A stretch of 64,000 bases of DNA from Armatimonadota bacterium. GTDB taxonomy: Bacteria; Sysuimicrobiota; Sysuimicrobiia; Sysuimicrobiales; Sysuimicrobiaceae. Both the position numbers and the translations under genes were made by a program. Shown piece by piece: positions 1 through 8,344 of the stretch. The notes beneath the pieces were generated by a model. The model had not been told where the DNA came from, ran no database searches, and was given only the letters and a program-made list of their open reading frames with translations. The first letter of the stretch is position 1. Each line of letters opens with the position of its first letter. The DNA is taken from contig JAVKGX010000001.1 of assembly GCA_031432545.1 (NCBI GenBank), forward strand, positions 256,411 to 320,410. The letters run 5' to 3'.

Positions 1-1
1 G

Positions 2-412
2 ACGGAGGAGGCGTTCGAGGGCGACTGGTTCAAGACCGGAGACCTGGCGCGGCGGGACGCCGAGGGGTTCTTCTACATCGTGGACCGCAAGAAGGACATG
101 ATCATCTCCGGCGGCGAGAACATCTATCCGGCCGAGGTCGAAGATGTCCTGTACCGTCACCCCGCGGTCGCCGAGGCCGCGGTGATCGGCGTCCCGCACG
201 AACGCTGGGGCGAGGTGCCCAAGGCGATTGTCGTCCTGCGCCCTGGACACGCGCTGACCGCCGACGAGTTGTTCCGGTTCTGCGAGCCGCACCTGGCCCG
301 CTACAAGATCCCGCGCCTGCTGGAAGTGGTGCCGGCGCTGCCGCGCAACGCCGCCGGCAAGGTGCTCAAGCGCGTGCTGCGCGAGCACCTCGCGCAGACC
401 GGGGGTGGCTGA
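2..412 (+). CDS. Acyl-CoA ligase (AMP-forming), C-terminal part
   Basis: This is the last 136 residues of an acyl-activating (ANL superfamily) enzyme whose start lies before the window. It would join a carboxylic acid to CoA through an acyl-adenylate. Visible are the hinge region with FKTGDLARRD and RKKDMIISGGENIYP, and the C-terminal catalytic lysine in PRNAAGKVLK. The gene is followed after 3 bases by an alpha/beta hydrolase and then by a complete HAAT-type ABC importer on the same strand. I infer that it activates the imported acid. The substrate (fatty, aromatic or other) cannot be told from this fragment. The family call is secure. Confidence 0.93.
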   Translation, partial: TEEAFEGDWFKTGDLARRDAEGFFYIVDRKKDMIISGGENIYPAEVEDVLYRHPAVAEAAVIGVPHERWGEVPKAIVVLRPGHALTADELFRFCEPHLARYKIPRLLEVVPALPRNAAGKVLKRVLREHLAQTGGG

Positions 413-415
413 CTG

Positions 416-1213
416 ATGCCGTACGCGCAGGTCAACGGCATCCGGCTCTACTACGAGGAGGAAGGAACCGGCCCGCCCCTGCTCCTGCTGGAGGGGCTTG
501 GGTACGCGCTGTGGATGTGGTTCAAGCAGCGGCCCGCGCTGCGAAGACGCTTTCACCTGATCGCCCCGGACAACCGGGGCGTCGGGCTGTCCGACAAACC
601 CGATGCGCCCTACACGATCGATCTGTTCGCCGACGATGCGGCGGCGCTGCTGGATCACCTCGGCGTACGTCGGACGCACGTGCTGGGCGTGTCGATGGGC
701 GGGATGATCGCCCTCAATCTGAGCCTGCGTCACCCCGATCGCGTCGACCGACTGGTCCTCGTCAACACCACGCCGGGCGGCCCCGACGCGGTCCCGATGC
801 CGCCGCAGACCGCGCAGGCCCTGCTGGCCGCGCGCGCACTGCCCCCGCGCGAGGGGCTGCGCGCCGCGATGGCGCTGGCTTTCAGCCCGCCTTACATGCA
901 ATCCCACCCGGAGGAGATCGAGCGCATCGTGGACTGGCGGCTGCAGAACCCGCAGCCGCCCGAGGCGTGGATGCGGCAGTTCGCGGCCGGCCAGGCCTTC
1001 GACGTCTCGTCGCGCCTGCATGAGGTCCGCCACCCCGCGCTGGTGATCGCGGGATCCGACGACCGCGTGCTGCCGCCGGCGAACGCGCAGCTGCTCGCCG
1101 ATCGCCTTCCGAACGCCGAACGTGTGGTCTTCGAAGGGACCGGACACCTGCTGTTCATCGAGCGGTCAGAAGAGTTCAATCGGCTGGTCGAGGAGTTCTT
1201 GCTCGGCCCGTAA
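416..1213 (+). CDS. Alpha/beta hydrolase
   Basis: A 265-residue cytoplasmic alpha/beta hydrolase fold protein without a signal peptide. The nucleophile elbow is GVSMGGM (Ser about 93), the acid lies in GSDDRVLPP near residue 218, and the histidine in GTGHLLFIE near residue 243. The usual oxyanion HGxG is replaced by EGLGY, as in some members of the family. The ATG follows the ligase stop by 3 bases, so the two are probably cotranslated. Likely an esterase, lactonase or C-C hydrolase acting in the same catabolic route as the ligase. The substrate is unknown. Confidence 0.88.
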   Translation: MPYAQVNGIRLYYEEEGTGPPLLLLEGLGYALWMWFKQRPALRRRFHLIAPDNRGVGLSDKPDAPYTIDLFADDAAALLDHLGVRRTHVLGVSMGGMIALNLSLRHPDRVDRLVLVNTTPGGPDAVPMPPQTAQALLAARALPPREGLRAAMALAFSPPYMQSHPEEIERIVDWRLQNPQPPEAWMRQFAAGQAFDVSSRLHEVRHPALVIAGSDDRVLPPANAQLLADRLPNAERVVFEGTGHLLFIERSEEFNRLVEEFLLGP

Positions 1214-1257
1214 CCACCAGCCCGTCCGGAGGACGGAAAACCAGGGGAGGGGGGACG

Positions 1258-2448
1258 ATGAGCACGTGGCGATGGAAGACGTGGGCGGTTCTGTCGGTGC
1301 TGATCCTGCTGGCCGGGTCGGTGCCGGCGCAGGCGCAGCGGCCGACGATCAGGGTCGGCGCGATCGTGCCGCTCACCGGAGCCGCCGGGGTGAGCGGTCA
1401 GTTCATGCAGAGGGGCTACCAGCTCGCTTTGGACGACGTCAACCGCACCGGCGTGCTCGGCCGGCAGGTCGAGCTGATCATCGAGAACGACCGCGGCGAC
1501 CCGCCGACGGGGGCTGCCGCGTACGTGAAGTTGGTCACCCGCGACGAGGTGATCGCGGTCCTGGGCGGGCTGCAGTCCTCGGTCTCGATCGCCGTCGCCG
1601 CGCAGGCACGGCAGCGTCCGGTGCTGATGGCCTGGACGGGCGCGGCGGCCGTCATCGTCGAACAGGCGCTGGCCGACGCGGAGTGGTTCTTCCACTACCA
1701 TCCCTGGCAGTACCACAACGCCGACTCCACCTACCGGTTCATCCGCAGCGCCGGCGCCCGCACGATCTTCCTCGCCTACGAGGACGGTCCGTTCGGCGCC
1801 AGCGCCGTCGACGAGGCACGGGCGTTCGCGCGGCAGTACGGGCTGACGATCGTCGCGGCCGAACCGTTCCGCACCGGCTCGCCCGACCTCACTCCTCTGC
1901 TGACGAAGGCGAGGGGGTCCGACGCTGACGTGTTCCTGTTCGTCGGCTTCGACCAGGACGTGGTGCCGATGGCTACGCAGGCGCGGCAAGTCGGCTACTC
2001 CCCGAAGATGATCCTGGGGTCGCCGCCTTCCTGGCCGGTCGGGTTCGAGCGGTTGCCGGCCGGCAACTACATCTCGGGCGTCGCGCTGTGGACACCGGAG
2101 AACCCGGCGCGGGCCTCGCGCGACTTTGTGCGCCGCTACCGCGAGCGGTTCCGCGAGGAACCGACCTCGTACTGGGCGCCGCTCGCGTACACGAACCTGG
2201 TCACTGTGGCCGACGCAATCCGCCGTGCCGGGTCCACGGAACTGGGAGCTCTGATCCGGGCGATGAGGGCGACGGACTACGACGGGCCGATCGGGATGAA
2301 GCTCACGTTCAAGCGCAGCATCTACGGGCGCAATCAGGGCTTCACGCGTCTGATCGGCTTCCAGTGGCAGAACGGCAAGCAGGTCGTGGTCTGGCCGGAG
2401 GAGATCGCCGGCGGCCGCCTGCTCTACCCGGCACCTTTTGGGAGGTAG
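1258..2448 (+). CDS. HAAT-family ABC transporter substrate-binding protein
   Basis: A 396-residue periplasmic or exported binding protein of the branched-chain amino acid (LivJ/LivK, Peripla_BP_6) type. It has a Sec signal (WRWKTWAVLSVLILLAG, cleavage near AQA-Q) and no lipobox cysteine. The mature start TIRVGAIVPLTGAAGVSGQ is the typical first strand of this fold. The ATG has a strong purine-rich ribosome site (ggggaggggggacg). It heads a permease/permease-ATPase/ATPase set. Proteins of this family bind amino acids, but also aromatic acids, urea or amides. The neighbouring acyl-CoA ligase makes an organic acid ligand at least as likely as leucine. Confidence 0.93.
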   Translation: MSTWRWKTWAVLSVLILLAGSVPAQAQRPTIRVGAIVPLTGAAGVSGQFMQRGYQLALDDVNRTGVLGRQVELIIENDRGDPPTGAAAYVKLVTRDEVIAVLGGLQSSVSIAVAAQARQRPVLMAWTGAAAVIVEQALADAEWFFHYHPWQYHNADSTYRFIRSAGARTIFLAYEDGPFGASAVDEARAFARQYGLTIVAAEPFRTGSPDLTPLLTKARGSDADVFLFVGFDQDVVPMATQARQVGYSPKMILGSPPSWPVGFERLPAGNYISGVALWTPENPARASRDFVRRYRERFREEPTSYWAPLAYTNLVTVADAIRRAGSTELGALIRAMRATDYDGPIGMKLTFKRSIYGRNQGFTRLIGFQWQNGKQVVVWPEEIAGGRLLYPAPFGR

Positions 2449-2475
2449 CGGGCGGACCGACGGGCTGCGGAGTCC

Positions 2476-3336
2476 ATGACCGAGTTGCTGCAGATGCTGG
2501 CGTTCGGCGTCCTGCGGTCGGGGCTGTACGCCCTGACCTCGGTCGGGCTGGCCCTGGCCGTGGGCGTCGTCGGCATCGTCAACTTCGCCCACGGCGAGTA
2601 CCTGATGCTCGGCGGGTTCTTGGGCTACTGGGCGCACGAGCTGTACGGCGTCGACCCGCTGCTGTCGATTCCCCTGGGCGCGGTCGTACTCTACGCGCTC
2701 GGCGCGGCTACGTACCGCACCAGCATCCAGCGTGTCCTGCGCGCACCGCCGCTCAACCAGATGTTGCTGACGTTCGGCATCTCGATCTTCTTGCAGAACA
2801 TGGCGGTGATCCTGTGGTCGGGGGACAACCGCACCACGCCGGTCCCCTACGGGCATCTCTCGGTGGCGCTGGGTGCGATCCGCCTCGGGGTACCACAGGT
2901 CATCGTGTTCGCGGTTGCGCTGGCGGTGACCGCCGCCCTGTACCTGCTGCTCGACCGCAGCCGCGTCGGCAAGGCGATCCAGGCGGTGGCGCAGGACCGC
3001 CTCGGCGCCAGCCTGGTGGGGATCGAGGTGGAGCGCGTGTACTTGCTGGCGTTCGGGATCTCGACCGCGCTGGCCGGTGTTGCGGGCGTGCTGCTCGTGA
3101 TGCAGTTCGCGATCTCGCCCTACGTCGGCCTACTGTACACCCTCAAGGCCTTTGCGATCATCGTGGTCGCGGGGCTGGGCAACATCCGCGGCGTCGTGTA
3201 CGCGAGCCTGGTGCTGGGGCTGGCGGAGGCTTTCGTGGAGTTCTACCTCCCCGGCGGCAGCGGGTGGTCGGAGGCGGTGTTCTTCGTGTTGATCTTCGTG
3301 GTGCTGATCGTGCGGCCCCAGGGGCTGTTCCGATGA
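2476..3336 (+). CDS. livH: HAAT ABC transporter permease (LivH type)
   Basis: A 286-residue inner-membrane permease of the LivH family. It has about eight hydrophobic segments and the family signature GIVNFAHGEYLMLGG near residue 36. The C-terminus ends in the usual VLIVRPQGLFR. The stop codon overlaps the start of the next gene as ATGA, which indicates translational coupling. It pairs with the LivM half of the downstream fusion protein to form the membrane channel. The substrate is set by the binding protein at 1258-2448. Confidence 0.94.
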   Translation: MTELLQMLAFGVLRSGLYALTSVGLALAVGVVGIVNFAHGEYLMLGGFLGYWAHELYGVDPLLSIPLGAVVLYALGAATYRTSIQRVLRAPPLNQMLLTFGISIFLQNMAVILWSGDNRTTPVPYGHLSVALGAIRLGVPQVIVFAVALAVTAALYLLLDRSRVGKAIQAVAQDRLGASLVGIEVERVYLLAFGISTALAGVAGVLLVMQFAISPYVGLLYTLKAFAIIVVAGLGNIRGVVYASLVLGLAEAFVEFYLPGGSGWSEAVFFVLIFVVLIVRPQGLFR

Positions 3337-5093
3337 CGCGCCGGCCAAAGGCAGCGGGGGCGGCGCTCGTCCTGTTGGGTGCGGCCGTGGCGTTCGCTTT
3401 CTGGGCGGAGGAGGCCAGCCCCTACCGCCTGCAGCAGGCGCGCGCGATCCTGATCTTCTCGGTGCTGGCGCTCTCGTGGGACGTGCTGGCGCGGACCGGA
3501 CAGCTGTCCCTCGCGCACGCCGCCTTCTACGGCCTGGGTGGATACACGAGCGCGCTGGCCGTAAAGCTCCTCACCGTCCCGCCGCTTGCGGGCATCGCGC
3601 TGGGCGCTGTTGTGTCGGTGGCGGTCGCCGTCGGGCTGGGCCTGCTGATGCTACGTCTGCACGGGATCTACTTCGCGATCGGCACGCTCGCGTTCACCGA
3701 GACGTTGCGGATCGCCACCAACCAGTTGCCGTTTACCGGCGGCGCCACCGGGCTGGTGACGGTGCCGCTGTTCGGCGGCCGCATCGTCCCGCAGTACCTG
3801 TTCATCCTCGCAGTGCTGACCGCCGCAGTCGCCGCGTCGTGGGTGATCCAGCGGTCGCGGTGGCGGTACGCGTTCACCGCGATGCGCACGAACGAGGGCG
3901 TCGCCCGCGTCATGGGCGTGGACGTGGTGCGCTTCAAGATCGCGGCATTCGGGATCAGTGCGTTCTTCGCCGGTGCGGCGGGCGCCTACTACGCGCACGC
4001 GTTTCTGTTCATCAGCCCCCTGGAGTCCTACAGCCTCGCGGTCTCGGTCGGCGCGCTCGTCGCCCCCATCTTCGGGGGGCTGTACTCGACCGCCGGGCCG
4101 GTGCTGGGCGCCGTGCTGCTGCGGGCCGCGGAGGAAGTGCTGCGTGAGTCGATCCAGAGGGGATACCTCATCCTCTACGGGCTGATCCTGGCCCTGGCGA
4201 TCTTGTTCATGCCCGGCGGCCTGCTGGGGGTCTGGCACCAGGCCGCTGCCCGCGCGCGAGGCCCGTCGCCCGCCGGGCGGGCAGCGCGGGCCGATGGGCC
4301 GGCGGCCGCGCCGGGCGGCGTGGCGGCACCGCAGCCCCCGACGTCGGCAGCGCGCTCGGGCGGTGGCTCGTTGCTGGTTGTCGAGGGCCTCACGAAGCGG
4401 TTTGGCGGCCTGGTCGCCGTCTCCGACCTCTCGTTCCACGTAGAAGAAGGCGAGATCCTCGGGATCATCGGTCCCAACGGGGCGGGCAAGACCACCGTCT
4501 TCAACCTGATCTCCGGTCTGCTCGCGCCGGACGCCGGGCGCGTCGTGTTCGGGGGGGCCGACATCACGCGCGCCCGACCGGAGGACCGCGCGCGGCTGGG
4601 GATCGGCCGCACCTTTCAGTTGATGCAGCCGTTTGCCGACATGACCGTTCTGGACAACGTGGTCGTAGGCGAGTTGTTCGGGCACGCAACCATCAAGTCG
4701 GTGGAGCGCGCGCGCCAGGACGCAGTCTCGATCTGCCGTCTGGTCGGCCTCGAGCCGTTGATGCACCGGTCCGTCGCCGGCCTGGGGGTGGCCGACCTCA
4801 AGCGGCTGGAGCTCGCGCGGGCGCTGGCCACCCACCCGCGGCTGCTGCTGGCGGACGAGGTCCTGGCCGGGCTCACGCCGGCGGAGGCGGCGCAGGCGGT
4901 GCAGACGATCCGCCGCGTGCGGCAAGCGGGCGTGACTGTCCTGCTCATCGATCACGTCATGCACAGCGTGCGCGCGCTGTGCGACCGCGTCATCGTCATG
5001 AACTTCGGCCGCAAGCTCGCCGAAGGGCCGTTCCAGCAGGTCGCATCCGATCCGCGCGTCCTGGACGCCTACCTCGGCTCGGACGACGAATGA
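3333..5093 (+). CDS. LivM-LivG fusion: HAAT permease joined to ATPase
   Basis: A 586-residue fusion. Residues 1 to about 302 form a LivM permease (GQLSLAHAAFYGLGGYTSA, about eight membrane segments). Residues 303-345 are an Ala/Pro/Arg/Gly-rich linker. From about 346 to the end lies a LivG ATPase with Walker A GPNGAGKTT near 380 and Walker B LLLADEVLAGL. The ABC signature is not LSGGQ but LGVADLKRLELARAL, a degenerate C-loop that seems typical of a LivG subgroup. The ATG overlaps the livH stop (ATGA), and the stop overlaps the next ATG in the same way. Similar permease-ATPase fusions are known in this family. Reading is continuous through the linker, so I see no sign of a sequencing artefact. 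Confidence 0.92.
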   Translation: MTRRPKAAGAALVLLGAAVAFAFWAEEASPYRLQQARAILIFSVLALSWDVLARTGQLSLAHAAFYGLGGYTSALAVKLLTVPPLAGIALGAVVSVAVAVGLGLLMLRLHGIYFAIGTLAFTETLRIATNQLPFTGGATGLVTVPLFGGRIVPQYLFILAVLTAAVAASWVIQRSRWRYAFTAMRTNEGVARVMGVDVVRFKIAAFGISAFFAGAAGAYYAHAFLFISPLESYSLAVSVGALVAPIFGGLYSTAGPVLGAVLLRAAEEVLRESIQRGYLILYGLILALAILFMPGGLLGVWHQAAARARGPSPAGRAARADGPAAAPGGVAAPQPPTSAARSGGGSLLVVEGLTKRFGGLVAVSDLSFHVEEGEILGIIGPNGAGKTTVFNLISGLLAPDAGRVVFGGADITRARPEDRARLGIGRTFQLMQPFADMTVLDNVVVGELFGHATIKSVERARQDAVSICRLVGLEPLMHRSVAGLGVADLKRLELARALATHPRLLLADEVLAGLTPAEAAQAVQTIRRVRQAGVTVLLIDHVMHSVRALCDRVIVMNFGRKLAEGPFQQVASDPRVLDAYLGSDDE

Positions 5094-5809
5094 GCGAAGC
5101 GCTGTTGCGCATCTCCAACCTCCAGGCCGGCTACGGAGCCGTGCGCGTCCTGTGGGACGTGAACCTGGAAGTGCGGTCGGGCGAGATCGTGACGCTGGTT
5201 GGAGCGAACGGCGCGGGTAAGACGACGCTGCTGCGAACGATCTCGGGGATCGTGCGGGCGGCGGAGGGTCGGATCGTCTTCGCGGGCCGCAGGATCGATG
5301 GGAAGGCGGTTGCGGAAATCGTACGGCTGGGGATCTCGCACGTGCCGGAGGGCCGGCATGTCTTCTGGGGGCTGTCGGTCGAGGACAACCTGGTGTTGGG
5401 GGCGGCGATGCTGCCGTCGGCCTGGGCACGCCGCGGCGCCTCGCTGCACTTGGTCTACGAACTGTTCCCGCGGCTGCGCGAGCGATCGCGGCAGCCCGCG
5501 GGTACGCTGTCGGGCGGCGAGCAGCAGATGTTGGCGATCGGCCGCGCCCTGATGGCCCAGCCGGCGCTGCTGCTCGTCGACGAGCCGTCCTTGGGGCTGG
5601 CACCGGTCGTCGTCCAGCAGCTGTTCCGCACGCTGCGAGAGGTCAACCGGCAGGGCCTGACTGTCCTGCTCGTCGAGCAGGACGTCCGCCGCAGCCTGCG
5701 CATGTCCCACCGCGCGTACGTGCTCGAGAACGGCCGGATCACCCTCACCGGCCCGGGCCCCGAACTCCTCGACGACCCCCACGTCCGCCGCGCATACCTC
5801 GCGACGTGA
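5090..5809 (+). CDS. livF: HAAT ABC transporter ATPase (LivF type)
   Basis: A 239-residue ATPase, the normal length for LivF. It contains Walker A GANGAGKTT, the signature LSGGEQQMLAIGRAL, Walker B LLLVDEPSLGLAP, and the LivF-specific ISHVPEGRHVF stretch. It has a canonical signature motif, unlike the LivG half upstream, so the two ATPases differ. Its ATG overlaps the stop of the fusion gene. It completes a four-polypeptide importer (binding protein, LivH, LivM-LivG, LivF). No hairpin with a T-tract follows the stop. Confidence 0.94.
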   Translation: MSEALLRISNLQAGYGAVRVLWDVNLEVRSGEIVTLVGANGAGKTTLLRTISGIVRAAEGRIVFAGRRIDGKAVAEIVRLGISHVPEGRHVFWGLSVEDNLVLGAAMLPSAWARRGASLHLVYELFPRLRERSRQPAGTLSGGEQQMLAIGRALMAQPALLLVDEPSLGLAPVVVQQLFRTLREVNRQGLTVLLVEQDVRRSLRMSHRAYVLENGRITLTGPGPELLDDPHVRRAYLAT

Positions 5810-5845
5810 GGGGCGCGTCTCGTGGGCACCGAGGGCCGTCAAGGG

Positions 5846-6220
5846 TCACGACGAGCTGCGGTAGACCTCGTCGGTCTTGGCGGCCATGATGAAGTCGTTG
5901 CGGTGCAGGCCCCGGATCTTGTGGGTCCACCAGGTGACGGTGACGCGCCCCCACTCGGTGAGGATCGCGGGGTGGTGGCCCTCGGCTTCCGCGATCTCGG
6001 CGACGCGGTGGGTGAAGGCCATCGCCTCCGCGAAGTCTTTGAACCGGAAGACGCGCTCCAGCCGCCGGATGCCGTCGCGTTCGACGACCTGCCAGTCCGG
6101 AACCTGCGGATGCAGTTGGGCGATCTCGTCGTCTGTGAGAGTCGGCTCGCCGCCGCGGCAGGCGCTGCATTTCATCTCGCGCAGCGCTGGAACGTGTGCG
6201 CGCTCTTCTGCTTGGGGCAT
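5846..6220 (-). CDS. Pterin-4a-carbinolamine dehydratase
   Basis: A 124-residue protein of the PhhB/DCoH family, which dehydrates 4a-hydroxytetrahydropterin so the pterin cofactor can be recycled. The core has the family signature: EAEGHHPAI, then [11 protein letters not shown], then GLHRNDF. The N-terminus carries a CSAC pair in [10 protein letters not shown], common in a subset of homologues. The start at 6220 is chosen because ggaggtgcgag precedes its ATG; an internal ATG 15 codons later is the alternative. No phenylalanine hydroxylase is seen in the window, so the partner enzyme is not known here. Confidence 0.9.
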   Translation of the reverse strand: MPQAEERAHVPALREMKCSACRGGEPTLTDDEIAQLHPQVPDWQVVERDGIRRLERVFRFKDFAEAMAFTHRVAEIAEAEGHHPAILTEWGRVTVTWWTHKIRGLHRNDFIMAAKTDEVYRSSS

Positions 6221-6334
6221 CTCGCACCTCCGCCTGAGCCAGGTCCCCCTGTCGCCAATGTAGCATGGCGGCCCGCCCGGCGAGGGATGACGTCGGAAGT
6301 GGGCCGTGTTATCTTGACGACAGAGGTGAGCGCA

Positions 6335-6727
6335 ATGGGAAAGGGCGCGACGCTGTACCTGCGAGGGATGCCCGAGTCCCTGGTCCGCGAGGCGAAGGCG
6401 GTGGCGGCGCGCCGCGGGATCACGCTGGCCGAACTCGTCCGCGAGGCCTTGTCCGCGGTCGTCGGCGAGGGGACCGAGGCCGAAGACGAACGAGGTCTTG
6501 AGGACAGCGCGCGGTGGTACCGTGCCAACCGCGGCAGGCTGCTGCGGCGCTACCGGGACCAGTACGTCGCGATCGACGGCAGGAGGGTCATCGACCACGA
6601 CTTCGACTTCGACGCGCTGGCGCGGCGGGTCTTCGCGCGCCTGGGCAACCGAGCGGTGTTCATGCCGAAGGTCACCGCGGCCGAGCGCGTGGCGCGGCTG
6701 CCTTCTCCGATGGTTGTGCGCGAATGA
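6335..6727 (+). CDS. Ribbon-helix-helix-type small DNA-binding protein
   Basis: A 130-residue protein. The N-terminal 45 residues ([20 protein letters not shown], then [13 protein letters not shown]) fit a ribbon-helix-helix (CopG/Arc/VapB-like) fold. The C-terminal 80 residues are basic then acidic, with [17 protein letters not shown], and resemble no domain I can name. Its stop overlaps the ATG of the retropepsin-like gene (ATGA). Upstream aggtg lies 6 bases before the ATG; an in-frame GTG at 6326 is an alternative start. VapB-like antitoxins usually precede a PIN toxin, but the partner here is a protease-like fold. I infer a regulator or antitoxin-like partner, without proof. Confidence 0.65.
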   Translation: MGKGATLYLRGMPESLVREAKAVAARRGITLAELVREALSAVVGEGTEAEDERGLEDSARWYRANRGRLLRRYRDQYVAIDGRRVIDHDFDFDALARRVFARLGNRAVFMPKVTAAERVARLPSPMVVRE

Positions 6728-7149
6728 TCGGTGACTACCCGTACGACGCGGCCAGGACCCCGCCGGCTCCGGTCTTGCCGCTGGCGGTGATGCCGCCGGT
6801 GGGCACGGACGCCGTAGCGCTGCGGGCGCTGGTCGACTGCGGCGCCGACCTGACGGTCCTGCCCGCGGGTACGGCGGCGCGGGTGCGGCTGCCCCGGATC
6901 GGAGCGCTGACGGTGCGCGGGATCTCTGGGAAGACGGTGAGGGTGCCCCTGTACGCCGCCCGGCTTCGCATGTCGGGCGCGGAGGTCGTGGTCGAGGCGG
7001 CGGAGCTGGGGGCGGAGGCGTTGGTGGGCAGGGATGTCCTCAACGGGTGGGTGGTGACGCTGGACGGGCCGGCGCGGCGGACGCGGATCGGGCTGCCCCC
7101 CACCGCGACCCTCTCCCAGAGGAACGTGACTTTGGGCAGGATGCCCTGA
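6724..7149 (+). CDS. Retropepsin-like aspartic protease-fold protein
   Basis: A 141-residue protein. The segment [15 protein letters not shown] (residues 35-49) matches the active-site loop of single-domain retropepsin-like proteins, and [20 protein letters not shown] matches their conserved C-terminal psi loop. The catalytic triplet, normally DTG or DSG, reads DCG here. Bacterial members of this fold occur as homodimers of about this length. The gene is translationally coupled to the ribbon-helix-helix gene. With Cys in place of Thr/Ser, activity is uncertain; it may be a divergent protease or an inactive binding fold. There are no retroelement genes nearby. Confidence 0.68.
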   Translation: MIGDYPYDAARTPPAPVLPLAVMPPVGTDAVALRALVDCGADLTVLPAGTAARVRLPRIGALTVRGISGKTVRVPLYAARLRMSGAEVVVEAAELGAEALVGRDVLNGWVVTLDGPARRTRIGLPPTATLSQRNVTLGRMP

Positions 7150-7165
7150 CGGGTGCTCGCCTCCG

Positions 7166-8344
7166 TTGATCAAGTACATCGGTTCGAAGCGCGTCCTCCT
7201 CCCCCGCCTCCTGCGGGTGGTGGAGGCACTGCCGGACGTGCAGACGGTCGCCGACCTGTTCTCGGGGACCGCGCGCGTGGCCCACGCGCTCAAGCGTCGC
7301 GGCTACCGGGTGGTGGCCAACGACCACCTCTGCTACGCGCACGTCCTGGCGCGCTGCTATGTCCAGGCCGACGCCCGCCGGGTCCTGCCCCACGCGCGCG
7401 CGGTGATCGCGGAACTGCGCACCGTCAGGCCGCAGGCCGGCTACTTCACCGAGACGTTCTGCGTCCGCTCGCGCTACTTCCACCCCAAGAACGGGGAGCG
7501 GATCGACGCGATCCGGGAACGCATCGCCGAGATGTGCCTGGAGCCGGACGTGGAGGCCGTGGCGCTGGCGTCGCTGATGGAGGCGGCCGACCGCGTCGAT
7601 TCGACCACCGGCGTTCAGATGGCCTACCTGAAGACCTGGGCGCCGCGCGCGCTGAGGGATCTGGAGTTGCGCGTGCCGGAGGTGCTGCCGGGGTACGGGG
7701 CCGCGCTTCGGATGGACGCGGTCGAGGCGGCCAAGGTCGTGGAGGCGGATTTGGTGTACCTCGATCCGCCGTACAATCAGCACAGCTACTTGGGCAACTA
7801 CCACGTCTGGGAGACGCTGGTGCGCTGGGACAACCCTCCCGTGTACGGGGTCGCGTGCAAGCGGGTGGACTGCCGCGACTACGACAGCGCCTTCAACTCC
7901 AAGCGCCGCATTCACGACGCACTGCGCCGGATCGTGACGTCGGTACGGGCCAGCTACCTGCTGGTGTCGTTCAACAACGAGGGCTTCGTGACCAAAGAGC
8001 AGATGGCCGACCTGCTGGGCGAGCGCGGTTACGTCGCGACCGTTGAGGTGGACTTCAAACGCTACGTCGGCGCGCAGATCGGAGTCTACAACCCACGCGG
8101 CGAGAAGGTGGGCCGTCCAGGTCCCCTTCGGAACACGGAGTACCTGTTCTTGGTGGGTCCGGACGCGGCCGTCGTGCAGCGCGCGGTGGCCGCATCCGCC
8201 GGGAGCATCCGGCCCCAGACGCGCTCCGCACGGTCGGCAGCGCTCGCCTACCGTGGATCGGCGACGGCTCGGCCGACCGCCGGAGGACCCAGAAGGGCGG
8301 ACTGCAGTGGACCGGTGCGAGCTGCCTCAAGAGGTCGTCGATGA
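7166..8344 (+). CDS. D12-class DNA N6-adenine methyltransferase
   Basis: A 392-residue enzyme expected to methylate adenine in a specific DNA sequence using S-adenosylmethionine. Motif X is IKYIGSKR at the N-terminus, motif I is ADLFSGTARVAHAL (about residue 29), and the catalytic motif IV is VYLDPPYNQHSYLGNYHVWE (about 197). YLLVSFNNEG follows near 268. The likely start is TTG at 7166, because motif X begins at the second residue; no clear ribosome site is visible. The last 50 residues are Arg/Ser/Ala-rich and probably not part of the fold. They run over the start of the ankyrin gene by 38 bases. No restriction endonuclease is encoded nearby, so this looks like an orphan methylase. The target site cannot be predicted. 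Confidence 0.87.
   Translation: MIKYIGSKRVLLPRLLRVVEALPDVQTVADLFSGTARVAHALKRRGYRVVANDHLCYAHVLARCYVQADARRVLPHARAVIAELRTVRPQAGYFTETFCVRSRYFHPKNGERIDAIRERIAEMCLEPDVEAVALASLMEAADRVDSTTGVQMAYLKTWAPRALRDLELRVPEVLPGYGAALRMDAVEAAKVVEADLVYLDPPYNQHSYLGNYHVWETLVRWDNPPVYGVACKRVDCRDYDSAFNSKRRIHDALRRIVTSVRASYLLVSFNNEGFVTKEQMADLLGERGYVATVEVDFKRYVGAQIGVYNPRGEKVGRPGPLRNTEYLFLVGPDAAVVQRAVAASAGSIRPQTRSARSAALAYRGSATARPTAGGPRRADCSGPVRAASRGRR

Noticed and set aside
1222-1236. Hairpin CCGTCC-GGA-GGACGG before the binding-protein gene as a terminator
   Set aside because: It is followed by AAAA rather than T on the coding strand, has only a 6-bp stem, and lies inside an operon just before a strong ribosome site.
6724-7149. 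Retropepsin-like gene as a sign of a retroelement
   Set aside because: No reverse transcriptase, integrase or long terminal repeats are nearby. Single-domain bacterial retropepsin-like proteins are known outside retroelements.
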